Shown: positions 28,905-38,128, counted from the first letter of the stretch. The stretch is DNA of 64,000 nucleotides from Metabacillus endolithicus (GCF_023078335.1 NZ_CP095550.1:1403501-1467500); one strand, 5' to 3'. The notes: generated by a model from the letters alone, not told the origin. Numbers and translations: made by a program.

Positions 28905-29135
28905 ATGAAGCAAATTTTCATCTCCGGTATCCGTTTCTATCAAAAATTTATATCGCCCCTTACACCACCCACCTGTCGCTTTTACCCAACATGTTCACAT
29001 TACGGACTCGAAGCGTTTCAAAGGTTTGGGGTACTTAAAGGAAGTTATTTAACGATAAAGCGTATTTTAAAATGTCATCCGTTTCATCCCGGTGGTGTTG
29101 ATCTTGTACCGGAAAAACAAGAAAAAAAGCTATGA
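28905..29135 (+). CDS. yidD: Membrane protein insertion efficiency factor YidD
   Basis: 76 aa. FYQKFISPL...[19 protein letters not shown]...HPGGVDLVP with the three conserved Cys is the YidD/UPF0161 signature (YtjA in B. subtilis). Peripheral membrane factor assisting YidC-dependent insertion. SD GTGAGG upstream. Confidence 0.92.
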   Translation: MKQIFISGIRFYQKFISPLTPPTCRFYPTCSHYGLEAFQRFGVLKGSYLTIKRILKCHPFHPGGVDLVPEKQEKKL

Positions 29136-29157
29136 AATTTTTCATAGCTTTTTCTTA
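29122..29157. terminator. Bidirectional terminator yidD/ytiB
   Basis: AAGCTATGAAA/TTTCATAGCTT stem, overlapping the yidD stop; A and T tracts flank it. Confidence 0.8.
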
Positions 29158-29159
29158 TC

Positions 29160-29723
29160 TTAACCTTCGTATCCATTTACAACAACATCAAGTTTTCCTG
29201 TTGCAGGATCTATAACAAGACCATGCACTGGAATATTCTCTACTAGTAATGGGTGATTTTTAATTGTTTCCACACTATCACGAACACTATCTTCAACTTT
29301 CTCAAAGCCTTTTAGCCATTGATCTAAATCTATTCCAGAATATTTAATTGTATCAATTTTTTCAGAGGAAACTCCGCGTTCCACTGCTTTTGATAAGAAA
29401 GATTCTGAATTTAATTTACTCATACCACAATCATGGTGACCCACTACACAGATTTCATCTGCTTTTAATTCATAAACAGCGACTAAAATACTTCTCATGA
29501 TACTTCCAAAAGGATGAGCAACAATGGCACCAGCACTTTTCACAATCTTTACGTCACCATTTCGAATGTTCATTGCTTGTGGCAAAAGCTCAACTAATCT
29601 AGTGTCCATACAAGATAAGATGACAAGCTTTTTCTCAGGAAATTTTGTTGTTTCAAATTTTTCAAATTCTTTATCTGCTACAAATTTTTCATTATGTGCT
29701 AAAATTTCATCTACTAATCTCAT
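29160..29723 (-). CDS. ytiB: Beta-class carbonic anhydrase
   Basis: 187 aa. Zinc ligands Cys-Asp-X-Arg in LSCMDTRLVE (about 38-45) and His-X2-Cys in GHHDCGM (about 95-101). Interconverts CO2 and bicarbonate in the cytosol; equals YtiB of B. subtilis by family and neighbourhood. ATG 29723 has GGAGGA at 6 nt and is preferred over 29729. Confidence 0.9.
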   Translation of the reverse strand: MRLVDEILAHNEKFVADKEFEKFETTKFPEKKLVILSCMDTRLVELLPQAMNIRNGDVKIVKSAGAIVAHPFGSIMRSILVAVYELKADEICVVGHHDCGMSKLNSESFLSKAVERGVSSEKIDTIKYSGIDLDQWLKGFEKVEDSVRDSVETIKNHPLLVENIPVHGLVIDPATGKLDVVVNGYEG

Positions 29724-29816
29724 ATTCATTCCTCCACTATTCTAGTTTTCTGTTTTTTTATCATATCATAACTCTTGAAAATTCTCTAATGATGAGTTAC
29801 TATGGTTAAGGAAATT

Positions 29817-29918
29817 AAATCGTAACAGTTACTATTTGCTTTTAGAAATAAAAATTAGTTCTCAAATCGTAATCATTAAGATATAATAGTGAAGTCTTAA
29901 TCGTAATCATACTGATTT
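29817..29918 (+). promoter_or_regulatory. Promoter region of znuA with three Zur-box-like sites
   Basis: Three sites resemble the B. subtilis Zur box (inverted AAATCGTAAT arms). They are AAATCGTAAC...TTACTATTT at 29817-29837, AAATCGTAATCATTAAGAT at 29864-29882 and TAATCGTAATCATACTGATT at 29898-29917. TATAAT at 29882-29887 is the -10, preceded by TTCTCA 17 nt upstream. Sites two and three flank this -10, as expected for zinc-dependent repression. Confidence 0.75.
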
Positions 29919-29939
29919 ATTGAAAGGAGATTATTTAAT

Positions 29940-31156
29940 ATGAAAAGCACACATTACTCATGAGCTCATTCCTGTTACTATCAAGCTTATTAATAGGCTG
30001 TAACGCAAGTAACGAAGAAGGACAATCGGCGAATGAAACAAATACTGAAGATACTTTAAAAATCTATACTACGATTTATCCACTAGAAGATTTCGCAAAA
30101 AAGATAGGTGGAGATTTAGTTGAAGTTGAAAACATTCTTCCTCCTGGAGTTGACGCCCACACATACGAGCCTACTACTAAGGCGATGGTTGAAATCGCTG
30201 AAGCAGATGGATTCATTTATTCAGGTGTAGGATTTGAAAGCTTTACAGAAAAAGTTCAAGAATCATTAAATTCTGAAGATGTTGCTTTTATCAACGCTGG
30301 TGAAGGAATCGAATATATAGAAGGTCATGAAGAAGAAGCTGCTCATGATGAAACTGAACATGCTGAAGAAGAAGCTGCTCATGATGAGAGTGCACACGCT
30401 GAGGACGAAGCCGCTCATGATGAAAGTGAACACACTGAGGATGAAGCCGCTCATGATGAAAATGCACACGCTGAGGATGAAGCCGCTCATGATGAAAATG
30501 CACACGCTGAGGATGAAGCTGCTCATGATGAAAGTGCACACACTGAGGATGAAGCCGCTCATGATGAAAATGCACACGCGGAGGATGAAGCCGCTCATGA
30601 TGAAAGTGCACACGCACACGATCACGGTGATCAGGACCCACACGTTTGGATTGACCCTATTCATTCAATTACTCTAGCAGAAAACATCAAAGATGCATTA
30701 ATAGAACTTAACCCAGAAGGAAAGCAAACATTTGAGGATAACTTCCAAGCGTTAAAAACGCAGCTTGAAGACCTTGATCAATCTTTTAAAGATGTAATAA
30801 GCAATGCAGAAAAGAAAGAGATCCTAGTATCTCATGCTGCTTACGGTTATTGGGAAAACCGTTATGGAATCGAACAAATCAGTGTACTAGAACTTTCTCC
30901 AACTGAGGAACCTTCACAAAAAGAATTACAAACAATTATTGAAACTGCTAAAGAACATGAAATCAACTACATCATTTTTGAAACAAATGTTACAAGCAAT
31001 GTAACAGATATCGTTCAAGCTGAAATTGGAGCAGAAGCATTAACCCTTAGCAACCTAGAGTCTATTACAGAAGAAGATGTAAAAAATAATGAGGATTATT
31101 TTAGTATTATGGAAAGAAATTTAGAAACTTTAAAAACAGCCTTATCAAGTAAGTGA
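29940..31156 (+). CDS. znuA: ZnuA/AdcA-like zinc-binding lipoprotein (one-base gap in signal peptide)
   Basis: Cluster A-I substrate-binding protein. YPLEDFAKKIGGDLVEVENILPPGVDAHTYEP carries the first His ligand; DPHVWIDP, SHAAYGYW and the ETN region near the C terminus give the rest. A repeat of eight 12-residue His/Asp/Glu-rich units (30332-30619) replaces the usual short His loop. The ATG at 29940 (SD AAAGGAG) reads into a stop after eight codons. One extra A in the run 29943-29946 gives MKKHTLLMSSFLLLSSLLIGCN, an ideal lipoprotein signal, continuous with the rest, about 405 aa. Without it translation would have to start at ATG 29960. No znuB/znuC partner genes lie nearby. Confidence 0.85.
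30332..30619 (+). repeat. Eight 36-bp tandem repeats coding a His-rich metal-binding loop
   Basis: Each unit encodes (D/E)EAAHDE(S/N/T)(A/E)H(A/T)E; eight units, differing mainly at third bases and the S/N/T position. Two His per unit plus acidic residues. Near-identical DNA units make the copy number prone to slippage. Confidence 0.95.
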
Positions 31157-31184
31157 GCGAATATTTCGTTCACTTTTTTTATTT
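31151..31184 (+). terminator. Terminator after znuA
   Basis: AAGTGAGCGAA/TTCGTTCACTT stem with T run; the znuA stop lies in the stem. Confidence 0.85.
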
Positions 31185-31247
31185 AGACAGAAAGATACAT
31201 CTATCATATAATCAACTTGATCTTCAAAAATAAAAAGGATGTGAAAT

Positions 31248-32156
31248 ATGATTTACAAGCACCGAAAGGAACCTAATGAATTATGTATTCTAAAAAACCT
31301 AAATACCCGAATGAGTTTGGATGAAAAGGACAAGCAGTATTATTTTAACCTTAAGAAAGGGTATGAGGGCGAGGTATTATTTGATAGTTTACTAGAAAAG
31401 CTTAGTTGTGAATGCATTATCCTAAATGATTTGCTTTTAAAACAAAATAACACATTGTTCCAAATTGACTCTTTACTTATCACCCGAGACTCTCTTTACC
31501 TTTATGAGGTGAAAAATTATGAAGGAGATTATTATTACGACTCTGATCGACTATATAAGAAAAACCAAAAAGAAATAAGCAATCCTCTCATTCAATTGAA
31601 TAGAACCGAATCATTATTAAGACAATTACTCAAACATCTTGGATACCCTACTTCGATTTTTGCCTCAGTCGTTTTCATCAACCCAGCATTCACTCTATAT
31701 CAATCACCCCTGAACAAACCATTTATTTTTCCTACTCAAATTAATAGGCACTTGCAAGAACTAAATACAGTATCGTCAAAGTTAAATGAAGATCATAAGA
31801 GGCTTGCTGACAAGTTACTTTCTTTACATGTCACGGACTCTCCATATAGGGAATTACCTAGTTATGAATATAAGGAGCTACGTAAAGGGGTTGTTTGTGG
31901 GGAGTGTTTGTCTTATTTAATTAGTGTTGAGGGAATGCAATTTTTATGTTTAACCTGTGGTCACAGAGAAGAAATTGAGACTGCTGTTATGCGAAATGTA
32001 AGGACATTTAAGCTTCTTTTTCCTGACAATAAGCTCACGGCAAATGTCATTCATGAATGGTGTAATGAAATTGTAACTAAAAGAAGAATAACAAGAATTC
32101 TTCAAAAAAACTTTAAGGTAAAAGGGGTTCATCAGTGGACTTATTATGAGGAATAA
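31248..32156 (+). CDS. NERD-domain protein
   Basis: 302 aa. N-terminal NERD (nuclease-related) domain over about 35-150: KGYEGEVLFDSLL, IDSLLITRDSLYLYEVKNYEGDYY, the core acidic/Lys residues (D...EVKN) of the restriction-endonuclease-like fold being present. A later CxxC...CxxC pair (VCGECLSYL, FLCLTCGHRE) is a zinc ribbon, and the last 60 residues look helix-turn-helix-like (ANVIHEWCNEIVTKRRITRIL). Function in Bacillus unknown; DNA processing is inferred from the fold. SD AAAGGATG. Stand-alone gene between znuA and the hairpin array. Confidence 0.8.
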   Translation: MIYKHRKEPNELCILKNLNTRMSLDEKDKQYYFNLKKGYEGEVLFDSLLEKLSCECIILNDLLLKQNNTLFQIDSLLITRDSLYLYEVKNYEGDYYYDSDRLYKKNQKEISNPLIQLNRTESLLRQLLKHLGYPTSIFASVVFINPAFTLYQSPLNKPFIFPTQINRHLQELNTVSSKLNEDHKRLADKLLSLHVTDSPYRELPSYEYKELRKGVVCGECLSYLISVEGMQFLCLTCGHREEIETAVMRNVRTFKLLFPDNKLTANVIHEWCNEIVTKRRITRILQKNFKVKGVHQWTYYEE

Positions 32157-32203
32157 AGTAAAACAACAGACTGAGAAACTGCTCAATTACCTAATTCACT
32201 GAA

Positions 32204-33102
32204 TGTTGGTCTTCATCTCTTATGAAGACCTTCTTCTATGGTTTTGTACACAATGATAGTCTTTATCGCTTTGCATGAAGACCATCTCCACTGTTTTTCC
32301 ATACAATGTTGGTCTTCATCTCCGGCATGAAGACCATCTCTACCTATTTCCCACTCTATGTCGGTCTTCATCTCCTTCATGAAGACCATCTCTACCTATT
32401 TTCCACTCTATGTTGGTCTTCATCTCCTGCATGATGACCATTCCATCTATTTTCCACTCTATGTCGGTCTTCATCTCCTTCATGAAGACCATCTCTACTT
32501 ATTTCCCACTCTATGTCAGTCTTCATCTCCTGCATGAAGACCATCTCTACCTATTTCCCACTCTATGTTGGTCTTCATCTCCGGCATGATGACCATCTCC
32601 ATCTATTTTCCACTCTATGTTGGTCTTCATCTCCGGCATGATGACCATCTCCATCTATTTTCCACTCTATGTTGGTCTTCATCTCCTTCATGAAGACCAT
32701 CTCCACCTATTTTCCACTCTATGTTGGCCTTCATCTCCGGCATGAAGACCATCCCCACCTATTTTCCACTCTATGTTGGTCTTCATCTCCTTCATGAAGA
32801 CCATCTCCATCTATTTTCCACTCTATGTTGGCCTTCATCTCCGGCATGAAGACCATCCCCACCTATTTTCCACTCTATATTGGTCTTCATCTCCTGCATG
32901 ATGACCATCTCCATCAATTCTCCACACAATGTTGGTCTTCATCTCCTGCATGATGACCATCTCCATCAATTTTCCACACTATGTCGGTCTTCATCCCCCT
33001 GCATGATGACCATCTCCACTGATTTTTCACACTACCTTAATCTTCCCCCCTGCATGAAGACCATCTTCTCCGATTTTCCCCACGATGTTGGTCTTCATCT
33101 CA
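32204..33102. repeat. Tandem array of 17-18 52-bp hairpin repeats
   Basis: Unit tGTtGGTCTTCAT-ctccNgc-ATGAAGACCatctccacctattttccactcta repeated with periods of 50-53 (mostly 52) from 32204 to about 33100. Each unit holds an inverted repeat GGTCTTCAT/ATGAAGACC around a 5-8 nt loop. Outer copies (1, 2, 16, 17) are most diverged; 8 and 9 are identical; 10-11 and 12-13 form a near-identical 104-bp duplication. Period is not a multiple of three and no SD-linked ORF uses it, so it is non-coding. Fills the gap between the NERD gene and cytochrome bd. Confidence 0.93.
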
Positions 33103-33188
33103 AATAAAAAACCCACAAGAATATTCTCTAGAAAATAGTGGACACTATGGGTGATTACGACAAGGTAGGAAAAGAAAGGCGGATCGCA

Positions 33189-34541
33189 ATGGATGATTTA
33201 GTATTAGCGCGTTCACTGTTCGGAACCACAATGGGCTTTCACATTATTTTTGCCACTTTGGGTGTTGGGTTGCCTTTAATGATATTATGTGCGGAACTTC
33301 TTTTTCAAAAAACGAAGGATCAGGATTATGCCATAATGGCAAAGCGTTGGACAAAAGGACAGGCTGTTTTGCTTGGGGTTGCCATTCCAACAGGAACAAT
33401 TGCCGGGGTTCAGCTCGCATTATTATGGCCGGGATTTATGGAGGTAATTGGGAGAGTAATGTCATTGCCTTTCCAAATTGAAATTTATGCTTTCTTTATT
33501 GAAGCCTTGTTTATGAGCATTTATGTTTATGCGGCTGATCGAATTTCTCCTAGAATGAGAATTATCAGCGTTACCCTCGTTCTTATAGGGGCAAGTGCTT
33601 CTGCCGTTCTCATAACAAATGTTCATGCATTTGAAGGAACTCCCGCTGGTTTCAGGATTGAGAATGGGGAAATTGTTGATGTGGATCCATGGGCTGCGTT
33701 TTTTAACCCTAGCTTCTTCATTTCAGCTGCACATGTAGCCGTTTCAGCCTATATGACCGGCGCTTTTATGATTAGTACAATTGCAGCATTCAAAATGTTA
33801 AAAAGCAGGAAAAATGAACGTGTATACAAATTTCATCGAAAAGCGCTTATGTTAAGTTTGGTTATTGGAGGAATCTTTTCTTTTCTAACGGCAATCAATG
33901 GCCATGAGTCGGCTCAAATGTTACATGAATACCAGCCTGAAAAGCTTGCTGCGGCAGAAGGCCTTTTTGAAACACAGGATTACGCTCCCCTGGCTATTGG
34001 AGGATTTACAGATCGTGAAAGCCAAGAAGTAAAGTATGGGATTGAAATTCCTTGGGCCTTAAGCTTCTTAGCAGGAGATAGCTTTAAAACAGAGGTTGTT
34101 GGTTTAAATGATTTCCCTGAGGAATACTGGCCACCGTTATTTGTGCACACACTTTTTAACGGAATGGTTCTTATTGGGAGTTTTTTAATCTTTTTGTCCC
34201 TTGCTGGGTTTGTTTGGTACAAATTTTTGAAAAAACCACATTTTCCTAAGCTATTTATGTATGCCTTCGTTGTAGCAGGACCACTGTCCCTTCTTTCTAT
34301 TGAATTTGGATGGATTTTTGCCTGTACAGGAAGACAGCCATGGGTGATTTATCGTATTTTAGCTACCGAAGATGTCGTAACAAAGTCAACCCAAATTGGG
34401 ATGTTGTTTCTTCTTTTCTCTTTAATTTATGTTATTTTAGGTATTGCAGTTTTAGCTGTATTAAGATATTACTTCAAGCGCCACCCTGTTGAGGATGAGC
34501 TTGATGGAGGAGTACCTAACCAAAATAATCTTAGCTATTAA
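33189..34541 (+). CDS. ythA: Cytochrome bd quinol oxidase subunit I (YthA type)
   Basis: 450 aa, CydA family. ARSLFGTTMGFHIIFATLGVGLP carries the heme b595 His, then the WTKGQAVL region, LPFQIEIYAFFIEALFMSIYVY, and EFGWIFACTGRQPWVIYRI with the GRQPW motif. Nine membrane helices; short Q-loop as in the Bacillus YthA/cyanide-insensitive oxidases. ATG 33189 (SD AAAGGCGG, 6 nt) preferred; upstream in-frame residues start beside the repeat array. Works with YthB as terminal oxidase. Confidence 0.92.
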   Translation: MDDLVLARSLFGTTMGFHIIFATLGVGLPLMILCAELLFQKTKDQDYAIMAKRWTKGQAVLLGVAIPTGTIAGVQLALLWPGFMEVIGRVMSLPFQIEIYAFFIEALFMSIYVYAADRISPRMRIISVTLVLIGASASAVLITNVHAFEGTPAGFRIENGEIVDVDPWAAFFNPSFFISAAHVAVSAYMTGAFMISTIAAFKMLKSRKNERVYKFHRKALMLSLVIGGIFSFLTAINGHESAQMLHEYQPEKLAAAEGLFETQDYAPLAIGGFTDRESQEVKYGIEIPWALSFLAGDSFKTEVVGLNDFPEEYWPPLFVHTLFNGMVLIGSFLIFLSLAGFVWYKFLKKPHFPKLFMYAFVVAGPLSLLSIEFGWIFACTGRQPWVIYRILATEDVVTKSTQIGMLFLLFSLIYVILGIAVLAVLRYYFKRHPVEDELDGGVPNQNNLSY

Positions 34542-34565
34542 TCCTTAGAAAAGGTGTGAATCAAA

Positions 34566-35606
34566 ATGACTGCAGATTCATTACTCGCAATCACAGTATT
34601 ATGGGGGTTCGTGTTTATTTATGCTGTTATGGCTACAATGGATTTTGGAGCAGGCTTCTGGTCCATGGTTTATTTTAATAAAGAAAAAACTAATGCAACA
34701 AACATCGCGAACCGTTATCTCTCTCCTACATGGGAAGTAACAAATGTATTCATTGTGGCCATTGTTATCGCCCTAGTTAGCTTCTTCCCAGGAGCAACAT
34801 TTATCTTGGGGACAGTCTTGCTCCTTCCAGGAAGTTTCATCTTAATTTTATTAGCTTTACGAAGTGGATTTTTAGTGTTTTCACATGTTGCAAAGGACTA
34901 TGAAAAAGGTTTAACATATGTTTCCGGAATTTCAGGATTTATTATTCCAGCGTTACTTATGCTTGTGTTGCCGATTACACATGGTGGCTATATTGATGTT
35001 GTAAATGGTGTACATCAGCTTAACTTCGGTGCTTTATTTACAAGTCCAAACATCTACGCCTTCATTGGCTTTGCTGTTAGCAGTACACTGTTTTTATCAT
35101 CACTGCTGCTTGCAGACTATTCAAATGTTGCGGATGAACTCGAAGCGTATCGTGTTTATCGACGTGATGCCTTAATTCTTGGTCCCATTTCTTTAGTTAC
35201 AGCATTTTTCATTATGCTAACCTTAAGGGCTGAAGCAAATTGGCTTTATACAAACATGCTTGATTACCTCCCCTTTTTAATTGGCTCAGTTCTTTCATTT
35301 GTTGTTGCTGGTGCTGCTTTATTTCTCCCATCAGCAAAGCATAAGCAACGAATTGGAAGACCGAGATTAGCGGTAGTAGCTGTAACCATTCAATATTTAT
35401 TAGCAAGTTATGCATATGGACGAGCTCATCTTCCATACATGATTTATCCTGACGTAACAATTGAATCTGGTTTTACACATCCCAACACTTTCCGAGCGTT
35501 ATTTATCACATACATTGTCGGGTTCCTTATTCTCTTCCCAGGATTTGTTTACTTTTGGAAACTCTTTATGAAAGATAAGCGCTATTTAAAACAAAATGAA
35601 TCTTAA
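34566..35606 (+). CDS. ythB: Cytochrome bd quinol oxidase subunit II (YthB type)
   Basis: 346 aa, CydB family, 8-9 membrane helices. ATMDFGAGFWSM (about 24-35) and SPTWEVTNVF (about 53) are CydB signature segments; YGRAHLPYMIYPDVTI near 295. 24 nt after ythA with SD AAAGGTG. Completes the oxidase. Confidence 0.9.
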   Translation: MTADSLLAITVLWGFVFIYAVMATMDFGAGFWSMVYFNKEKTNATNIANRYLSPTWEVTNVFIVAIVIALVSFFPGATFILGTVLLLPGSFILILLALRSGFLVFSHVAKDYEKGLTYVSGISGFIIPALLMLVLPITHGGYIDVVNGVHQLNFGALFTSPNIYAFIGFAVSSTLFLSSLLLADYSNVADELEAYRVYRRDALILGPISLVTAFFIMLTLRAEANWLYTNMLDYLPFLIGSVLSFVVAGAALFLPSAKHKQRIGRPRLAVVAVTIQYLLASYAYGRAHLPYMIYPDVTIESGFTHPNTFRALFITYIVGFLILFPGFVYFWKLFMKDKRYLKQNES

Positions 35607-35678
35607 ATAAGTCTTACATATTTTTTCTGCTTTTAGAAAAAATAAAGTGGTGATAAAACGAGCCAAGGGGGATGTAAC

Positions 35679-35864
35679 ATGAAAGAAAGCCTGATTGAAT
35701 CATTTCGTCAAGATGTGAAAAATTCAAATGCTGACTCGTTTCCGATGTTTGTGGATTCTTTTACAAATTTATGGGACTATGAGTTCGGCTCACTGGATGA
35801 CCTTCCTCAAGATGTTGATGATTTAGTTGCTGATCGTGCGATTGAATATGGATTAATGGAATAA
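35679..35864 (+). CDS. 61-aa acidic small protein, function unknown
   Basis: MKESLIESFRQDVKNSNADS..., strongly acidic C terminus (DDLPQDVDDLV). SD AAGGGGG 8 nt before the ATG. Follows ythB by 72 nt on the same strand. Not recognised. Confidence 0.6.
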   Translation: MKESLIESFRQDVKNSNADSFPMFVDSFTNLWDYEFGSLDDLPQDVDDLVADRAIEYGLME

Positions 35865-35894
35865 CAATAACATACTAATGATACCCATAATACT

Positions 35895-35926
35895 TAAAAA
35901 ATCCCGGCTGTTAGAGGCCGGGATTT
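35895..35926 (-). terminator. Terminator of the mntABCD operon
   Basis: AAATCCCGGC/GCCGGGATTT; on the minus strand a U run follows. The mntD stop codon lies in the stem. Confidence 0.85.
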
Positions 35927-36822
35927 GTTGTTGCAGTTTTAGCAGTAGCTTTTGATAGCTTTTTTTGTGCTCGTTTTTTTGCAAGTAATCCATGCTTTGG
36001 TGAAAACAAAAACGCAAGGGCGAAAAGAACACCAGTTGACGTTGCCATAGCACCTGCAATCGACACATTTAATACGGTTGCCATGTAATATCCACTTATC
36101 GCAGAGAAAACACCTATTCCAGCACTAATAAAAAGCATATTTAGTAGTTTATCTGTTAGTAAATAGGCTGTAGATGCAGGGACAATGAGCATTGCCACAA
36201 CTAAAATGGCACCAACACTATCGAATGAGGCAACAGTAGTAATTGAGAGCATCCCCATCTGTAAGTAATGAATAAATAAGACGGGAATTCCAATTGCTAC
36301 AGCCATCTCAGGATCGAATGAGCTAATCTTAAATTCTTTATAAAAGAAGATAATGATTAGTAAGTTTACAATGAACACAAAACCTAAAAGCCAAACTGCT
36401 TTTGGACCCAGCTCCATCCCATTCCACTCGACTGTATCCCACGGGATAAATGTGATTTCCCCCATTAAGGCGTGATCCACATCTAAATGGATATTTCCTG
36501 CAAAAACAGAAAGAAGAATAACTCCGACAGCAAAAAGAGATGTAAACACAATCCCAATCGCAGCATCACCTTGAACACCCTTACCACTCAACACCTGAAC
36601 AAGTAAGGCTGTTAATAACCCTACAATAACTGCACCAATTAAAAGAGATGGACCATCTAGACTACGACTAACTAAATATCCACCGACTATTCCTAATAAA
36701 ACAGTATGTGAGATCGCATCTGCTAGCATCGCCATTTTTCTTAAAACGAGGAAACAGCCAATCATTGCACATGTAATGCCTACTAATGATCCTGTTATGA
36801 TAATCCAAGCATCATAAGTCAT
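35911..36822 (-). CDS. mntD: Manganese ABC transporter permease MntD
   Basis: 303 aa, ABC-3 family (eight to nine helices; VLRKMAMLADAISHTVLLGIVGGYL near the N terminus, FDSVGAILVVAMLIVPASTAYLL). Second permease of the Mn importer, as YtgD. Overlaps mntC by 11 nt; SD GGAGAG. Confidence 0.9.
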   Translation of the reverse strand: MTYDAWIIITGSLVGITCAMIGCFLVLRKMAMLADAISHTVLLGIVGGYLVSRSLDGPSLLIGAVIVGLLTALLVQVLSGKGVQGDAAIGIVFTSLFAVGVILLSVFAGNIHLDVDHALMGEITFIPWDTVEWNGMELGPKAVWLLGFVFIVNLLIIIFFYKEFKISSFDPEMAVAIGIPVLFIHYLQMGMLSITTVASFDSVGAILVVAMLIVPASTAYLLTDKLLNMLFISAGIGVFSAISGYYMATVLNVSIAGAMATSTGVLFALAFLFSPKHGLLAKKRAQKKLSKATAKTATTNPGL

Positions 36823-38128
36823 TTACCATCACTCTCCTATCTCCGAGACTCGTTGACTTCGGTATTAGTAATGGTGCGCGATCATGGATACGCAATAATT
36901 TAAGCAGCTGATCTTTCGTTTCTTTTGAAATGGCATTTAAATTAAGATCGTCCCTTGTTTTCAACTCTAAATGGGCAAATTCCATTTCATGCATTAAATA
37001 CATTTCATATAAACGCTGTTGTAAAACAAGTTCATATCCTGCCTCAATTCCTTTTTCAGTTAACATCCATTTACCATTACTTGATGGTTTAATATACTCC
37101 TTCTTTTCCAATACATTTTTAGCATGTTGGAAAAGGCTTGGTGTAACTTTTCTTTTTAATAAAACCTCATCTTCAGAAATTTCACGCAGATTTCCGCCTT
37201 CTGCTACATCATAAAAACTTAAGAAAATTTGCTCTACTGCCGTTCGTTTTCTTAAATGTAGTTGTTTTATTGCCTTTGCAAGCAAGCCTCTTTTTGGAGC
37301 AAAAATAAGTGAAATGATAAACAGAATTGTTGCAGCAATAATAATAAGTGGGCCGGTTGCCATCCCTTCCATAATCGTACTTAATAGTGTTCCAAATACT
37401 CCAGAAATGCCGCCGATAAATCCTGAAATAATGATCATTGAACTTAATTTCTCTGTCCAATATCTTGCGCTAATCGCAGGAGTAATGAGCATAGCTGCCA
37501 TCAACACAACACCCACTGTTTGTAAGCCTATTACAACTGAACAAACAATGAGTAAAAGCAACAGCCCATTAAAGAATTTCGCTGGAATTCCAATTCCTTT
37601 TGCAAACTGAGGATCAAACGTTAGTAATTTGAACTCTTTATAAAAGATCACCGTTATCGCTAGCAAAATGATTGCTATGATGGTAATTAACTGTACATCT
37701 GCTGCAACCATTGAAGCTGCCTGCCCGAAAATAAAGTCATCTAAACCACTCTGATTTCCAGCACCATTGTGTTGGATATAAGTTAAAAGAACAATTCCGA
37801 ATCCAAAAAACACAGAAATGATAATGCCTAGTGCTGAATCCTCTTTTATTCTGGAATGATTAATAATCACTTGAATAAAAAAAGATGAAATTAAGCCTGC
37901 AATTACAGCTCCAATTAAAAACCAAAGAAGCGATTTTGAACCATATAGTAAATAGGCAATACATACTCCAGGTAAAGCCGAATGAGCCATCGCATCACCT
38001 ATTAAGCTTTGCTTTCTTAATAATGTAAAGCTTCCGACAACTCCACTAGCAATTCCCAGGAGCATTGTGCCAATTAAAACCCATTGGGTATTTGGATTTT
38101 GAAGTTGTAACAATAGTTCTTCAAACAT
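36812..38128 (-). CDS. mntC: Manganese ABC transporter permease MntC with C-terminal winged-helix tail
   Basis: 438 aa. Residues 1-285 are an ABC-3 permease (LLRKQSLIGDAMAHSALPGVCIAYLL, GLQTVGVVLMAAMLITPAISARYW). Residues about 290-435 are a soluble extension with a helix-turn-helix-like part (ISEDEVLLKRKVTPSLFQHAKNV, GKWMLTEKGIEAGYELV) and a His/Glu-rich segment (LYEMYLMHEMEFAHLELK) resembling DtxR/MntR-type domains. B. subtilis MntC has a similar length, so the tail is a family trait. ATG 38128 is chosen for its SD (AGGAG); a GTG at 38137 is too close. Confidence 0.88.
   Translation of the reverse strand: MFEELLLQLQNPNTQWVLIGTMLLGIASGVVGSFTLLRKQSLIGDAMAHSALPGVCIAYLLYGSKSLLWFLIGAVIAGLISSFFIQVIINHSRIKEDSALGIIISVFFGFGIVLLTYIQHNGAGNQSGLDDFIFGQAASMVAADVQLITIIAIILLAITVIFYKEFKLLTFDPQFAKGIGIPAKFFNGLLLLLIVCSVVIGLQTVGVVLMAAMLITPAISARYWTEKLSSMIIISGFIGGISGVFGTLLSTIMEGMATGPLIIIAATILFIISLIFAPKRGLLAKAIKQLHLRKRTAVEQIFLSFYDVAEGGNLREISEDEVLLKRKVTPSLFQHAKNVLEKKEYIKPSSNGKWMLTEKGIEAGYELVLQQRLYEMYLMHEMEFAHLELKTRDDLNLNAISKETKDQLLKLLRIHDRAPLLIPKSTSLGDRRVMVNDL

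Noticed and set aside
30266..30677. Long ORFs in other frames across the znuA repeat
   Set aside because: They arise because the 36-bp units keep all frames open; only the plus frame of znuA has signal peptide and conserved flanks.
32204..33102. CRISPR array
   Set aside because: Units are similar over their whole 52 bp; there are no unique spacers, no cas genes, and copies differ by drift like a minisatellite.
32880..33107. ORF of 75 codons within the hairpin array
   Set aside because: It follows the 52-bp repeat in shifting frame, has no SD and no codon structure; by-product of the repeat.
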